Assembly (NCBI RefSeq): GCF_001514145.1
Contig: NZ_KQ948658.1
Span: 799,274-863,273 of the forward strand
Source: Streptomyces canus
GTDB lineage: Bacteria; Actinomycetota; Actinomycetes; Streptomycetales; Streptomycetaceae
Direction of reading: 5' to 3'
Length of the DNA: 64,000 nt
The notes beneath the pieces were generated by a model that did not search any database, was not told the DNA's origin, and worked only from the letters and a program-made list of their open reading frames with translations. A program made the position numbers and the translations under genes. Shown here in pieces: positions 14,628 through 23,655 of the stretch (position 1 is its first letter; every line of letters begins with the position of its first letter).

Positions 14628-16001
14628 TCAGTGCGAGCCCCCGCGCTCCTCGCGGATCTGGGAGACGACCCGCGCCACCGTCTGCCGTACCGCTTCCGTC
14701 TCGGTGAGGAAGTGCCAGTAGTCGGGGTGGCTGCCCTCCAGGGTGGCGATCGCCCGGTCAAGGCGGGCCACGGAGTCGTCCAACGGGCGCGCGTGCCTGG
14801 GGTCGGGGGTGGTGCGGCCGCTCATGGCGAGGCGCTGGGCGTCGCGGATGGCGAAGCGGGTGCGGTCGATCTCCTGCTGGGGGTCCTTCTGCACGGCGTT
14901 CAGTTGGCGCAGCCGGTCGCCGGCGGCGGAGACGGACTCGTCAGTGGTGTTGAGCAGGGCGCGGACCGTGGAGAGCAGAGAGGTCGCGTCCGGCCAGCGC
15001 TGTTCGTCCCGCGCGGCGCGGGCCTCGCGGAGCTTCTGCTCGGCCTGCCGTACGTTCTCCGTGGCCTGGTCCGGGACGTGCTGGAGGTCCTGCCAGCAGG
15101 CGGCCGTGAACCGGCGGCGCAGTTCGCTGAGCACCGGGTCGACCTGGCCCGCGCGGGTGGTGAGGGCCTCGGCGCGGGTGCGCAGGGAGACGAGCCGGTG
15201 GTCGATCTCCGCGGCCCGCTCCGGCAGCCGCTCGGCCTCCACCCGGATCGACTCGGCCTCCCGCGCGACCCGTTCGGCCCGCTCCAGGGTCTGCGGCACG
15301 CCGTGCTGTCCCGCGCCCTGGTTGAGCTTGGTCAGTTCGGGACCGAGGGCGGCGAGCCGGGCGGCGAGGTCGTCCGCCGTCAGGCCCGACTCCCGTACGG
15401 CGTCCAGGGCGTTGGAGGCGGCCAGCAGCCCCTGCCGGGCCCGCTCGACGGCCGGGGCGAGGCGGGCGAGCTGGGTCTCGGCCTTGCCGAGCAGCGGTCC
15501 GAGGCTGTCGCCGAAACGATCCAGCTCCCGCTTGACGTTGCCGAGGTCGTCCTTGGCCCGGGTGAGCTCGGTACGCGCGTGTGCGGCGGCCGAGGCCTCC
15601 AGGTCGTCCCGGTCGAGGTCGTGGGCGTCGACGGCCTCGATATAGCGCTGACTGGCCTCGTCGATCCGCCCGCTGACCGCCTGGAAGTCGGCGACCGCCC
15701 GCCGGGCGGCGGGGGAGGCGTCGACGGCCGTGATGGTCTCGATCGAGATCCGCAGATCCCGCTGGGCGGTGTCCAGTTCGTAGAACGCGGCCGCGGCGGC
15801 GTCCTTCGCGGCCTGCGCCTCGGCCCGCTGGCTCTCCGCCCGTCCGCCGAACCAGCGCCGGGTGCCGCCGCCGGCGAACGAGGCCGGCAGCGCGAGGGCG
15901 GCGAGCAGGGGCAGGCCGACGAGGGTGAGGGTGTCCTTGAGCGCCTGGCGGTGTGCGCGCGGCACCGACGACGAGTACGGCTGCGATGGTGTCGCCGTCA
16001 C
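14628..16001 (-). CDS. Membrane-anchored coiled-coil protein, function unknown
   Basis: 457 residues. One hydrophobic segment near the N-terminus (LTLVGLPLLAALALPASFAGG, about 26-46) is followed by more than 300 residues of Ala/Arg/Glu/Leu-rich heptad-like sequence, strongly predicted by eye to be coiled coil. No catalytic motif is visible. The start is the GTG at 16001 after GAGAGGGAT; spacing is tight, so a start a few codons further in is possible. It could be a septum- or envelope-associated structural protein, but nothing in the sequence proves it. Confidence 0.75.
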   Translation of the reverse strand: MTATPSQPYSSSVPRAHRQALKDTLTLVGLPLLAALALPASFAGGGTRRWFGGRAESQRAEAQAAKDAAAAAFYELDTAQRDLRISIETITAVDASPAARRAVADFQAVSGRIDEASQRYIEAVDAHDLDRDDLEASAAAHARTELTRAKDDLGNVKRELDRFGDSLGPLLGKAETQLARLAPAVERARQGLLAASNALDAVRESGLTADDLAARLAALGPELTKLNQGAGQHGVPQTLERAERVAREAESIRVEAERLPERAAEIDHRLVSLRTRAEALTTRAGQVDPVLSELRRRFTAACWQDLQHVPDQATENVRQAEQKLREARAARDEQRWPDATSLLSTVRALLNTTDESVSAAGDRLRQLNAVQKDPQQEIDRTRFAIRDAQRLAMSGRTTPDPRHARPLDDSVARLDRAIATLEGSHPDYWHFLTETEAVRQTVARVVSQIREERGGSH

Positions 16002-16081
16002 ATCCCTCTCCCGTGCTGTGTTCCGTCCTGGCGGTGCCCGGTGTCATTCTCCCACCGGTAGAGGACGAACACACGGGCCGA

Positions 16082-16852
16082 TCAGTTCGCGGTTCGAACA
16101 GTGACTTTGCCGTCTCCGCTCTGAGCGGACACGACGTGGTCGCTGGAGTCGGACCGGGGCACGGACACGTCGATCCCTCCGTCGCCGGTCTTGGCGTCCA
16201 CGCGGTAGGTGGCCTTCGGCAGCTCGACGGTCACGGAGCCGTCGCCGCTGCGGGTCTCCACCCGGTCCGGTACGGCGCCCAGTTCGAGGTGGAGCGAGCC
16301 GTCGCCGGTACGGGCGGTGACGCGGCGGGAGGTGACGTCCGCCCTCATGGAGCCGTCACCGGTGTGCAGCTCCAGCGGCCCGCTGGAGTCGGTGACCCGC
16401 ACGGAACCGTCGCCGGTGCTGATGCTCAGCGGCCGGGTGAACCCACGGGCCCGCACACTGCCGTCGCCGTCCTGGACCTTCACGCTGATGTCCCGCGGCA
16501 CCTCGATGCGGTGCTTGGCGGCGCAGTCGGCCATGACACCGCTGCACTTCATGCGCAGCACCAGCCGGTCGTCCTTCATCGACCAGGTCACCTCGGGGTC
16601 CTTGCCGATGGCGACGGTCCCCTGGAACCAGCGGGTGACCTCGACCGTGCCCTTCTTGTTCGAATCGGCGGCGACGATCTCCAGCGCCGAGTCGTCGGAG
16701 TCGACGGTGAGGGTGTTGCCATGGACGGCGAAGGACTTGTGGTCGGGGGTCTTGTCGTCCCCGGCGGAGGCGCCGCAGGCGGTGGCCCCCGCGACGACGA
16801 GCGCGACGACCCCGGCCGCGGCGGCGGCACGTACGGGAACGGAACGGACCAT
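16082..16852 (-). CDS. DUF4097-type lipoprotein with GDGS repeats
   Basis: 256 residues. The N-terminus is a lipoprotein signal (RAAAAAGVVALVVAGATAC, lipobox ending in Cys), so the mature protein is lipid-anchored outside the membrane. From about residue 130 the motif GDGSV/GDGSL/GDGGI recurs every 18-20 residues (at least seven times), the regular spacing of the right-handed beta-helix seen in DUF4097-family adhesin-like proteins. Function unknown; such proteins often pair with membrane sensors, none of which is adjacent here. Confidence 0.85.
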   Translation of the reverse strand: MVRSVPVRAAAAAGVVALVVAGATACGASAGDDKTPDHKSFAVHGNTLTVDSDDSALEIVAADSNKKGTVEVTRWFQGTVAIGKDPEVTWSMKDDRLVLRMKCSGVMADCAAKHRIEVPRDISVKVQDGDGSVRARGFTRPLSISTGDGSVRVTDSSGPLELHTGDGSMRADVTSRRVTARTGDGSLHLELGAVPDRVETRSGDGSVTVELPKATYRVDAKTGDGGIDVSVPRSDSSDHVVSAQSGDGKVTVRTAN

Positions 16853-17043
16853 GACGATCTCCCCCTGATCTAGCCCTGAGCGGGCGGCCGCGGGCAGTCC
16901 GCGACCCTGGTTCGAGGCTAGGGACCGGGGCCCCCGCGGGGGATCCGGGTCGCTCCCGGATCGGGGGTGGGGTTTTCCCCCGTATCAACCCTGACGCCTG
17001 CCCTGACTCCTGCTCCGACTCCGCCGGGTCCCCGGCAAAGGGT

Positions 17044-17074
17044 TTGCAGGACAGGGTCCCGGGCAAGGTAGGCT
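17044..17074 (+). promoter_or_regulatory. Putative promoter of the tRNA-Val gene
   Basis: TTGCAG (17044-17049) and TAGGCT (17069-17074) are 19 bases apart and end 13 bases before the mature tRNA 5' end. The -10 box fits the Streptomyces housekeeping consensus; the spacer is a base or two longer than ideal. Confidence 0.45.
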
Positions 17075-17087
17075 GTCGACTTGTCTC

Positions 17088-17159
<72 letters not shown>

Positions 17160-17169
17160 CACCGGAAGA

Positions 17170-17197
17170 GGACCCCGGCCGATCTCGGCCGGGGTCC
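17170..17197 (+). terminator. Terminator hairpin after tRNA-Val
   Basis: GGACCCCGGCCG and CGGCCGGGGTCC pair perfectly over 12 bp around the tetraloop ATCT, followed by TTCGTCGTTC. It begins 10 bases after the tRNA and may also end transcription of the convergent small gene at 17206. Confidence 0.8.
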
Positions 17198-17205
17198 TTC
17201 GTCGT

Positions 17206-17544
17206 TCAGCCGGCTTCCGGCCCGCGGGACGCGTGCTTCAGCCTGGTGCGGGCGTCCACGCGTTCCGGTGTCGCCACGTCCGTCCAGAAGCGGTGGGTGG
17301 TGACGAAGACCGCGAGTTCGTGTTCGCGCTGCCGGAGCTTTTCCACCTCGGCCTGTTCGTCGGGGGTCCAGCCGGGGGACGCGGGGCGCTCCACCTTCCG
17401 CCAGCCGGTGCTGTCGCTGAAGCCGTCCAGCGGCGCGACCGACCAGGGAAGCCGCTTGAGCAGGGCCGACAGCTCGGCCCGGACCTGATGCAGCTCCTCC
17501 TGACCGGCGAGGAGGTCACTCGGAAAGTCATAGGTCGTAGCCAC
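17206..17544 (-). CDS. Small conserved hypothetical protein
   Basis: 112 residues, no recognised domain. Helical and charged, with an N-terminal Glu/Leu heptad stretch (EELHQVRAELSALLKRLPW), a Trp/Pro middle (GWRKVERPASPGWTPDEQAEV) and a second helix (VEKLRQREHELAVFVTTHRFW). Codon use is typical of its neighbours, which supports it as a real gene. It follows the MFS gene on the same strand with a 51-base gap. Confidence 0.65.
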   Translation of the reverse strand: MATTYDFPSDLLAGQEELHQVRAELSALLKRLPWSVAPLDGFSDSTGWRKVERPASPGWTPDEQAEVEKLRQREHELAVFVTTHRFWTDVATPERVDARTRLKHASRGPEAG

Positions 17545-17595
17545 GCCGCAATGCTACGCCTGTTCGATTTTGGGTGGCGAGTGGCTTCGGGAGGT

Positions 17596-18945
17596 TCATG
17601 CGAACGGGGGCGTTCGGTCCCTCCCCTCTCCTGCACATGCCGGCAGCGTCCGCCCCAGGTGGGCGAGCGGGGACAGGGCCAGCACCACCGGGGACAGCAG
17701 CATGCCGACGGCCGTCACCAGGAGGCTGGCGCGCAACCCCCACTCCTGCGCGAGGAAACCGCCGAGCAGGGAGCCGAGTGGGGTCATCCCCATGCCGACG
17801 AACGTGATCGTGGCGGCCGCACGGCCCTGCATCCCGTCCGGGGTGGCCGCCTGCCGGACGGCCATGACCATGACGTTCACCAACTGGCCGCCCGTCCCGA
17901 ACACGAAGCCGACCGCGAGGAGCACGGGGAGCGTCACCGCGGCGGAGCCGTGCAGCGCGGGCACGCACAGGAACGCGCCGTCGCCGAGTGCCGCCGCGGA
18001 CACGAGCACCACGCCGTAACCGAACCGGCCCGGCAGCCGGGCGGCCAGCACCGAGCCCAGGAGCGCGCCCGGCCCCGTCGCCGCGAGCGCCAGCCCGACG
18101 GCGGTGCCCGACAGGTGCAGCTCCCGCGGCAGGAAGAGCAGATAGACGGTCATCATGGCCGCGAAGCAGAACTGGAAGGCGGCCGAGGCCAGGCACACGG
18201 TCCGCAGCGAGGTGTCGCCGACGACGAAACGGAGGCCCTCGTGAATGCGCCGCCTTATGCCAGGAGGACGTTCCGAGCGCTCCGGGATCACTTCGCGGCG
18301 ACGGATCCGCCGGATCGACAGGAACGACAGCGCGAAGAACAGTGCGCTGCCGGCGGCGGCGATCGGCGCCGACAACAGGGACACCAACGCACCGCCGAGG
18401 GCGGGGCCGCCGATCTGCGCCGCGGACCGGCTGCCCTCGAGCGCGCTGTTGCCCCGCACCAGCTGATCGCGTCTCACCAGCCGCACGAGAGACGCCTGGT
18501 ACGCCACGTCGAAGAACACGGACAGGGCGCCCACGGTGAAGGCGACCACGAGCAGCGCGGGCAGGCCGAGCAGGCCGAAAAGACCGCCCAGGGCGGCGGC
18601 GCCCAGTGCCAGGGTCCGGCCGGCGTCCGTCAGCACCATCACCGTGCGGGTCCGCCATCTGTCCACCCACGCGCCGGCGAAGAGCGAGAGCAACAGGATC
18701 GGCGCCTGCCCCACAGCGCGGAGGACGCCCAACTGGCCGGCAGTGGCGTCGAGTGTCAGGACGGCGAAGAGCGGCAACACCAACATACTTGTGTGTTCGC
18801 CGAGTTGGGAGGCCGTCTGGCCCACCCAGAGGCGACGGAAGTCACGGTCCCGCCACAGGCTCGACGGGGCGGGGCGACCGGAATCGGACACGGCGGAGGA
18901 AGGGGACGGCACGGAGAACCTCGTATCGAAGGCTTGCTGTGCCAC
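17596..18945 (-). CDS. MFS exporter, macrolide-efflux (MefA-like) type
   Basis: 449 residues, about 12 transmembrane helices. The start region DRDFRRLWVGQTASQLGEHTSMLVLPL and the loop motif GAWVDRWRTRTVMVLTDAGR are characteristic of the macrolide-efflux/enterobactin-exporter branch of the major facilitator superfamily. A Ser/Pro-rich leader of about 30 residues precedes the first helix. Start is GTG 18945. The substrate cannot be read from sequence; no resistance phenotype is implied. Confidence 0.88.
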   Translation of the reverse strand: MAQQAFDTRFSVPSPSSAVSDSGRPAPSSLWRDRDFRRLWVGQTASQLGEHTSMLVLPLFAVLTLDATAGQLGVLRAVGQAPILLLSLFAGAWVDRWRTRTVMVLTDAGRTLALGAAALGGLFGLLGLPALLVVAFTVGALSVFFDVAYQASLVRLVRRDQLVRGNSALEGSRSAAQIGGPALGGALVSLLSAPIAAAGSALFFALSFLSIRRIRRREVIPERSERPPGIRRRIHEGLRFVVGDTSLRTVCLASAAFQFCFAAMMTVYLLFLPRELHLSGTAVGLALAATGPGALLGSVLAARLPGRFGYGVVLVSAAALGDGAFLCVPALHGSAAVTLPVLLAVGFVFGTGGQLVNVMVMAVRQAATPDGMQGRAAATITFVGMGMTPLGSLLGGFLAQEWGLRASLLVTAVGMLLSPVVLALSPLAHLGRTLPACAGEGRDRTPPFA

Positions 18946-19137
18946 ACCGTCAGGGGCAGCACGCGATGACAGGCCGGACGGCCTAGGACGTCAACGCGCG
19001 CTCGGAAGACCGGGCATGTCCTCGCTCCTCTTGGGTCACTCGCCGAACCAGAACATTAGCCGGGCGAGGCGGGGTAATGGGAGTCGATCAGCCCCCGTTG
19101 AGGAGGTTGAGGAGTCAGTGTCGCGAAGGAGCCGAGG

Positions 19138-19563
19138 ATGACCGACGACGCCTATCTGTTCCTGCTCGACGACGCGGCCGCGCAACTCGGCGTGCCCCCC
19201 GCCGCCGTCGGTGATCTCGCGTGTATGGAGACTCCCGCGGTGCGCGCGTGGCTGGACGCGCAGGGAACCACGGCGACCTCCCCGCACCTGCGTCTGCTGC
19301 CACCTGAGGAGACCGCCGCCGTGCCCGAGGGGGCCGAGCGGCTGCCCGTGCCGCTGAGCGACGAGGAACTGAACCGGCTCCGCCACCACCTGGCACCGGA
19401 GTCACTCGCCGGGGTCGAGGAGGAGCTGCTCGCCTACCGCGACTCCACGGACGGCCGGGACGGCCTGATCGGCCGCGCACTGGCCGCGGGCGTGCCGCCG
19501 CACCGCATCGTCGAGCTGACCGGGGTGGACCCGGCGACGGTCACCGCGGCCGTGGAGGGCTGA
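19138..19563 (+). CDS. Small hypothetical protein, DUF6003-like
   Basis: 141 residues starting MTDDAYLFLLDDAAAQLGVPP, with DLACMETPAVRAWLDAQG and LLPPEET... then a C-terminal helix-turn-helix-like segment (AAGVPPHRIVELTGVDPATVTAAVEG). From memory it resembles a Streptomyces-restricted family annotated DUF6003; its role is unknown. The start ATG follows AAGGAGCCGAGG. The last 80 bases of the gene form the first copy of the 118-bp tandem repeat that continues past the stop codon. Confidence 0.75.
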   Translation: MTDDAYLFLLDDAAAQLGVPPAAVGDLACMETPAVRAWLDAQGTTATSPHLRLLPPEETAAVPEGAERLPVPLSDEELNRLRHHLAPESLAGVEEELLAYRDSTDGRDGLIGRALAAGVPPHRIVELTGVDPATVTAAVEG

Positions 19564-19905
19564 CGACGAGACGGTCGTCCGGCCTTGCACGCCTGCGCTG
19601 GGCGCCGGGGTGCCGCCGCACCGGGGCGTTGAGCTGACCGGGGTGGACCCGGCGACGGTCACCGCGGCCGTGGAGGGCTGACGACGAGACGGTCGTCCGG
19701 CCTTGCACGCCTGCGCCGGGCGCCGGGGTGCCGCCGCACCGGGGCGTTGAGCTGACCGGGGTGGACCCGGCGGCGGTCCGCTCGGCCGTGGAGGGCTGAC
19801 GACGAGACGGTCGTCCGGCCTTGTACGCCTGCGCTGGGCGCCGGGGTGCCGCCGCACCGGGGCGTTGAGCTGACCGGGGTGGACCCGGCGGCGGAGGGCT
19901 GACCG
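19484..19905 (+). repeat. Four-copy 118-bp tandem repeat made from a gene tail
   Basis: The segment GCTGACCGGGGTGGACCCGGC recurs at 19515, 19633, 19751 and 19869, exactly 118 bases apart each time. Copy 1 is the 3' end of the preceding gene plus its TGA and trailer; copies 2-4 lie after the stop, nearly identical, the last one truncated. 118 is not a multiple of 3, so the extra copies do not extend the protein. Each unit also carries GACGAGACGGTCGTC, a small inverted repeat just after the TGA. There is no other gene in 19564-19913. Confidence 0.9.
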
Positions 19906-19913
19906 TTCTGGCT

Positions 19914-20879
19914 TCAGACGCCCGGGCCGGGATCCGGGTGGACGGCCGACTCGATGCCGGCGCGGGCCGCTTCCAGCTGGGCGGCGAAGGCGATGCCGAG
20001 GAAGAGCGCGACGGCGGTGAGGTTGGCCCACAGCAGCAGGGCGATGAAGGCGGTGAGCGGCCCGTACACGGCGCCGAAGGCACCGCTCTCCTCGACGTAC
20101 AGGGCGAGCAGCCAGGTGGCCGCCACCCACAGCAGCAGATGTACGGCCGAGCCGAAGGCCAGCCAGGTGTAACCGGGCTGCACACGGCGCGGCGACCAGC
20201 GGAAGATCACCGCGGAGGCCACCCAGGCCAGCGCGAGCCCCACGGGAAGGTCCAGGACACCCCACCAGCGCGGCCCGCCCCCGTCCCGGCCTGCGGACTC
20301 GGCCACCGCGTCGCCGACGGCCTCACCGGCCACCAGCGCGACGAACCCCAGCACCAGGGGCAGACCGGCGGCGAGCGCGAGCACGAGCCCGCGCGCGTAC
20401 TTGCGCGGGAAGGGCCGGTCGCGCTCGATGCCGTAGATACGGTTCGCGCCACGTTCGATCTGACCCATGGCCGAGGCGAGGTTCAGCAGCGCGAAACCCA
20501 GACCGAGCCACAGGGCGAGCGTGCTCCAGACATCGCCGTGCGCGGTGCGCCGCGTCCCGTCGAAGGCGTCCTCCACGATGTCGGCGCTCGCGCCCGGCAC
20601 GATCCGGCCGAGGGTGAGCTCGATGATCCGGCCCACGCCCTCCGTGTGCACCGACGTGGCAAGGCCGACCAGCGCCACGGTGCACGGAACGAGCCCGAGC
20701 ACCACCTGGAAGGCGAGGGCCCGGGCGTTCGTGAAGCCGTCGGCGTAACGGAACCGCGCGAAGGAGTCGGTGAGCAGCCGCAGCCCGCCGTAGTGGCGCA
20801 GGGCGGTGAAGGCCTCGTCTCCGGAGAGCTCGTCCCCGATCATGTCCCTGGTCTGCGGGACGCGGACGGCGGTACCCAT
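19914..20879 (-). CDS. YihY/BrkB-family inner-membrane protein
   Basis: 321 residues from ATG 20879, ten bases after AAGGAG. It has the YihY pattern: a cytoplasmic start (LRHYGGLRLLTDSFARFRYADGFTNARALAFQVVLGLVPC), then about six membrane helices, and the conserved GAVYGPLTAFIALLLWANLTAVALFLGIAFAAQL near the end. These proteins were once called ribonuclease BN; their real role is unknown, possibly transport. A longer reading frame continues upstream but lacks family similarity. Confidence 0.88.
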   Translation of the reverse strand: MGTAVRVPQTRDMIGDELSGDEAFTALRHYGGLRLLTDSFARFRYADGFTNARALAFQVVLGLVPCTVALVGLATSVHTEGVGRIIELTLGRIVPGASADIVEDAFDGTRRTAHGDVWSTLALWLGLGFALLNLASAMGQIERGANRIYGIERDRPFPRKYARGLVLALAAGLPLVLGFVALVAGEAVGDAVAESAGRDGGGPRWWGVLDLPVGLALAWVASAVIFRWSPRRVQPGYTWLAFGSAVHLLLWVAATWLLALYVEESGAFGAVYGPLTAFIALLLWANLTAVALFLGIAFAAQLEAARAGIESAVHPDPGPGV

Positions 20880-20941
20880 GGCGTGGACGCTCCTTGCTCG
20901 GACGGCTGGTCCCTGTGCGGTTGCCCCGAGAACCAGCGTTG

Positions 20942-21490
20942 TCAGCGTCGCCCGCCGAACTCCCACTCGTGGACCTCCACGGCCGCGTACCGGTCCGCGG
21001 TCAGCACGGCTCGTGCCCGTTCCGGGTCCGGGGCACGGACGAGGGCCGCCGTGCCCAGCCAGGCGCCGGCGTCGTCGGACAGGAGGGGGCCGTAGGCGAT
21101 CAGGTCGTCCCTGGCGGCCGGTACGGCGAGGTCGACGGCCTCTCCCGCGCCGAGACCGAGCACCAGATACCGGTTGCCACCGGCCCGGCCGCCGGGGAAG
21201 TCCCACATGGTGCGGCCCAGCAGATTGCGCCAACGGCGCAGCAGTACGTCCCGGTACGCGCCCGCCTGATAATTGGGCTCGTCGAACGCGAACGCGCGGG
21301 CCGCCGCCGGATCGGGCAGGTCGACGATGTGCACGCTTCCCGTCGGCGTCTCGCCGTCGGCGGCGAACGTCGGCCCACGGGCGATCAGTTCGGCCGCGAA
21401 CCGGTCCATGTAGGACCAGTGCGCTTCCGTCAGCTCCTCGCGCAGCGGCAGGGAGCCGGGCCGGTCACGGTGGTAACAGAAGAACTCCAT
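20942..21490 (-). CDS. YCII-related double-domain protein
   Basis: 182 residues. Two alpha/beta ferredoxin-like units can be seen: one around FFCYHRDRPGSLPLREEL...GSVHIVDLPDPAAARAFAFDEPNYQAG, and a second from YLVLGLGAGEAVDL...GTAALVRAPDPERARAVLTADRYAAVEVHEW. The AxxFAxxDP(Y) motif of YCII proteins appears in both. YCII family members are small enzymes or dioxygenase-like proteins with few known functions. Start ATG 21490 gives MEFFCYHRDR; a GTG two codons earlier is possible. Confidence 0.78.
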   Translation of the reverse strand: MEFFCYHRDRPGSLPLREELTEAHWSYMDRFAAELIARGPTFAADGETPTGSVHIVDLPDPAAARAFAFDEPNYQAGAYRDVLLRRWRNLLGRTMWDFPGGRAGGNRYLVLGLGAGEAVDLAVPAARDDLIAYGPLLSDDAGAWLGTAALVRAPDPERARAVLTADRYAAVEVHEWEFGGRR

Positions 21491-21523
21491 GACCACGGAG
21501 CCTTGTCCACGGGCGGCCTCATC

Positions 21524-22277
21524 TCAACGGCATTTCGCGGACGGCGTGTTCGTCAGCTCGGTGAACATCGGGGCCAGACGGGTGGCGAGTTCGGGACGGA
21601 AGCGTTCGAGCTCGGCGGTGACGACGCCGACCGTGGCGCCCAGGGCGCGGTGGAGTTCCGCGGCGGTGAGCGAGCGGACGAGAGTCGTCTCCAGTGCGGT
21701 CGAGAGGTCGTCGGGGAGCAGGTGGGCACCCTTCGCGTGCGCGGCCGGATGGCCGAGTCGCAGACAGGCCAGGGTGATCACGTGCTCGCGCAGGGCGCTG
21801 ATCCAGTGCTCGGCCTGCCACCAGCGGGCCCGCTCGACGCACACGCGCGCGTGGAGGGCGTGATGCCACAGGAGGCCGACCAGGGTGTCGCCGTCCGGGG
21901 GAGCGAAGGGTTCGAGGGGACGGGACCGGCCGAAGACCGTCCGCCACTGCGGGCCGCGCGGGCCGAACTCGGTCTCCGGGGCGAACGTCAGGTCGATCTC
22001 CAGCCAGCCCGGCAGGAGGAACACCCGGATGACGCCGGCCCCGACGTGCAGGTCCCAGTGGTGCCGCGCGCCGAGTTCGTCGTAGAGCCAGCCGGTCCAC
22101 CGCTCCAGCGTCGCCGTCAGGTCGCCGCGCACGGACAGGGCCAGGTCGGTGTCCGACCAGCGGTCGCCCTCCCCGACGGCGTACGAGCCGGTGAAGGCGG
22201 CGCCCACGACGGTGTCGTCGGCCTCCGCGCGCGAGCAGCCGCTCGCGGAGGCGGTCCCGTTCCTCGACCGTGAACAT
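21524..22277 (-). pseudogene. Nucleotidyltransferase-domain gene with apparent frameshift
   Basis: The best N-terminus (MFTVEERDRLRERLLAR, ATG 22277) and the body of the protein are in different frames. The body reads AEADDTVVGAAFTGSYAVGEGDRWSDTDLALS, with the GS...D-x-D signature of the polymerase-beta nucleotidyltransferase fold, and continues to HALHARVCVERARWW and the end at 21524. The frames join naturally across the GC-alternating run at 22226-22234, where one extra or two missing bases would restore a 250-residue protein. The alternative in-frame start at 22318 gives an Arg/Ser-rich leader typical of a shadow frame. It may be a recent pseudogene or an assembly error in a homopolymer-like GC run. 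Confidence 0.65.
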
Positions 22278-22378
22278 CGTCCCCGCTTTCGTCCAAGCGT
22301 CGTCGTTTCTTTGTCCATGGACCGATGCGCGGCCGGGACGCGAGGGTCAGTTCATGAAGGCGGATCTTGAGGATTGTC

Positions 22379-23596
22379 GTGCATAGCCCGGTGATCGGAC
22401 GGTCGCGGATGCCAAGGGGGCTGGTCGCGTTGGCCGTCGGTGGGTTCGGGATCGGGCTGACCGAGTTTCTGATCGCGGGGCTGCTGCCCCAGGTGGCGGC
22501 GAGTTTCGCGGTGTCCGAGGCGGCCGCGGGGCGGCTGATCTCCGGATACGCGTTGAGCGTGGCGGTCGGTGCGATCGCCCTGACCGCGGCGACCGCCACG
22601 CTGCCCCGCAAACACGTCCTGGTCGGACTGGTGGTCCTGTTCGTCCTCGGCAACCTGCTGTCCGCGATCGCGCCGAGCTATCCGGTGATGCTGCTCGGGC
22701 GGATCGTCGCGGCGCTGTGCCACGGCTCGTTCTTCGGTATCGGCTCCCTGGTCGCGCGCAGCCTGGTCGTACCCGAGCGCGCGTCCCGCGCGGTGGCCGT
22801 CATGTTCGCCGGGCTGACCGTCGCGAACGTGCTCGGTGTGCCGTTCGGTGCGCTGGTGGGGGAGCGCTGGGGCTGGCGGGCCGCGTTCTGGGCGGTCACC
22901 GTGATCGGCCTGTTCGCGCTCGCGGGAATCGTCGCGTTCGTGCCGAGCCGCGCCGGACAGACACCGTCGACGGCCCCCGCCAGCCTGCGCGCCCAGCTCG
23001 GCGCGTTCCGGTCCGGGCAGGTGTGGCTGACCCTGGTGGCCACCGCGCTGGGCTACGGCGGGATGTTCGGCGCGTTCAGCTACATCGCCTACACGTTGAC
23101 CGAGGTCTCCGGCTTCTCCTCGGCGGATGTCGCCTGGCTGCTCATGGTGTACGGCGTCGGCCTGGTCGTCGGGAACCTGATCGGCGGGCGGGCCGCCGAC
23201 CACGACCGTGACCGCGCGCTGGTCCTCGCCCTGGCCGGGCTCACCGTCACCCTGGCGGTGTTCGGGCTGCTCGCCACCAGCGCCACGGCCTCGGTGGTGC
23301 TGGTGTTCCTCATGGGCGTATTCGGGTTCGCCGGCGTGCCCGGCATGATCACCCGCGTCACCGACCACGCGCACGGGGCCGCCCTGGCCGCCAGTGCCAA
23401 CGTGTCCGCGTCCAACATCGGCAACGCGCTCGGAGCCTGGGCCGGAGGCCTCGCGATCACGGCGGGCCTCGGCTACACCGCACCCCTCTACGTCGGCGCC
23501 GGCATCGTGCTCACCTCCGTCCTCGTCATGACCGTCGCCGCCCATCGAGCGAGGCCGGCCGGAAGGCAGGCCCGCGCGTCGGCGGCCCGGCGATGA
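22379..23596 (+). CDS. MFS transporter, Cmx/CmlR-AraJ type
   Basis: About 405 residues, 12 membrane helices. LVALAVGGFGIGLTEFLIAGLLP is the signature first helix of the chloramphenicol-exporter/AraJ-like DHA1 branch; FGIGSLVARSLVVPERASRAVAVMFAGLTVANVLGVPFG is the conserved motif region after helix 4. The GTG at 22379 has GAGGA five bases upstream; an in-frame TTG at 22367 is an alternative. Export of a drug or sugar is likely, the substrate unknown. Confidence 0.87.
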   Translation: MHSPVIGRSRMPRGLVALAVGGFGIGLTEFLIAGLLPQVAASFAVSEAAAGRLISGYALSVAVGAIALTAATATLPRKHVLVGLVVLFVLGNLLSAIAPSYPVMLLGRIVAALCHGSFFGIGSLVARSLVVPERASRAVAVMFAGLTVANVLGVPFGALVGERWGWRAAFWAVTVIGLFALAGIVAFVPSRAGQTPSTAPASLRAQLGAFRSGQVWLTLVATALGYGGMFGAFSYIAYTLTEVSGFSSADVAWLLMVYGVGLVVGNLIGGRAADHDRDRALVLALAGLTVTLAVFGLLATSATASVVLVFLMGVFGFAGVPGMITRVTDHAHGAALAASANVSASNIGNALGAWAGGLAITAGLGYTAPLYVGAGIVLTSVLVMTVAAHRARPAGRQARASAARR

Positions 23597-23655
23597 CTTT
23601 CGCGCGCGGGGCCGGTCTCAAGGGGGACGAGGAGCGCCCTGAGAGAGGACCAGCC

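Noticed and set aside
22279..22318. ATG at 22318 as start of the nucleotidyltransferase
   Set aside because: The added leader (RKRGRCSRSRNGTASASG) has shadow-frame composition, while the alternate frame there gives the natural MFTVEERDRLRERLLAR start.
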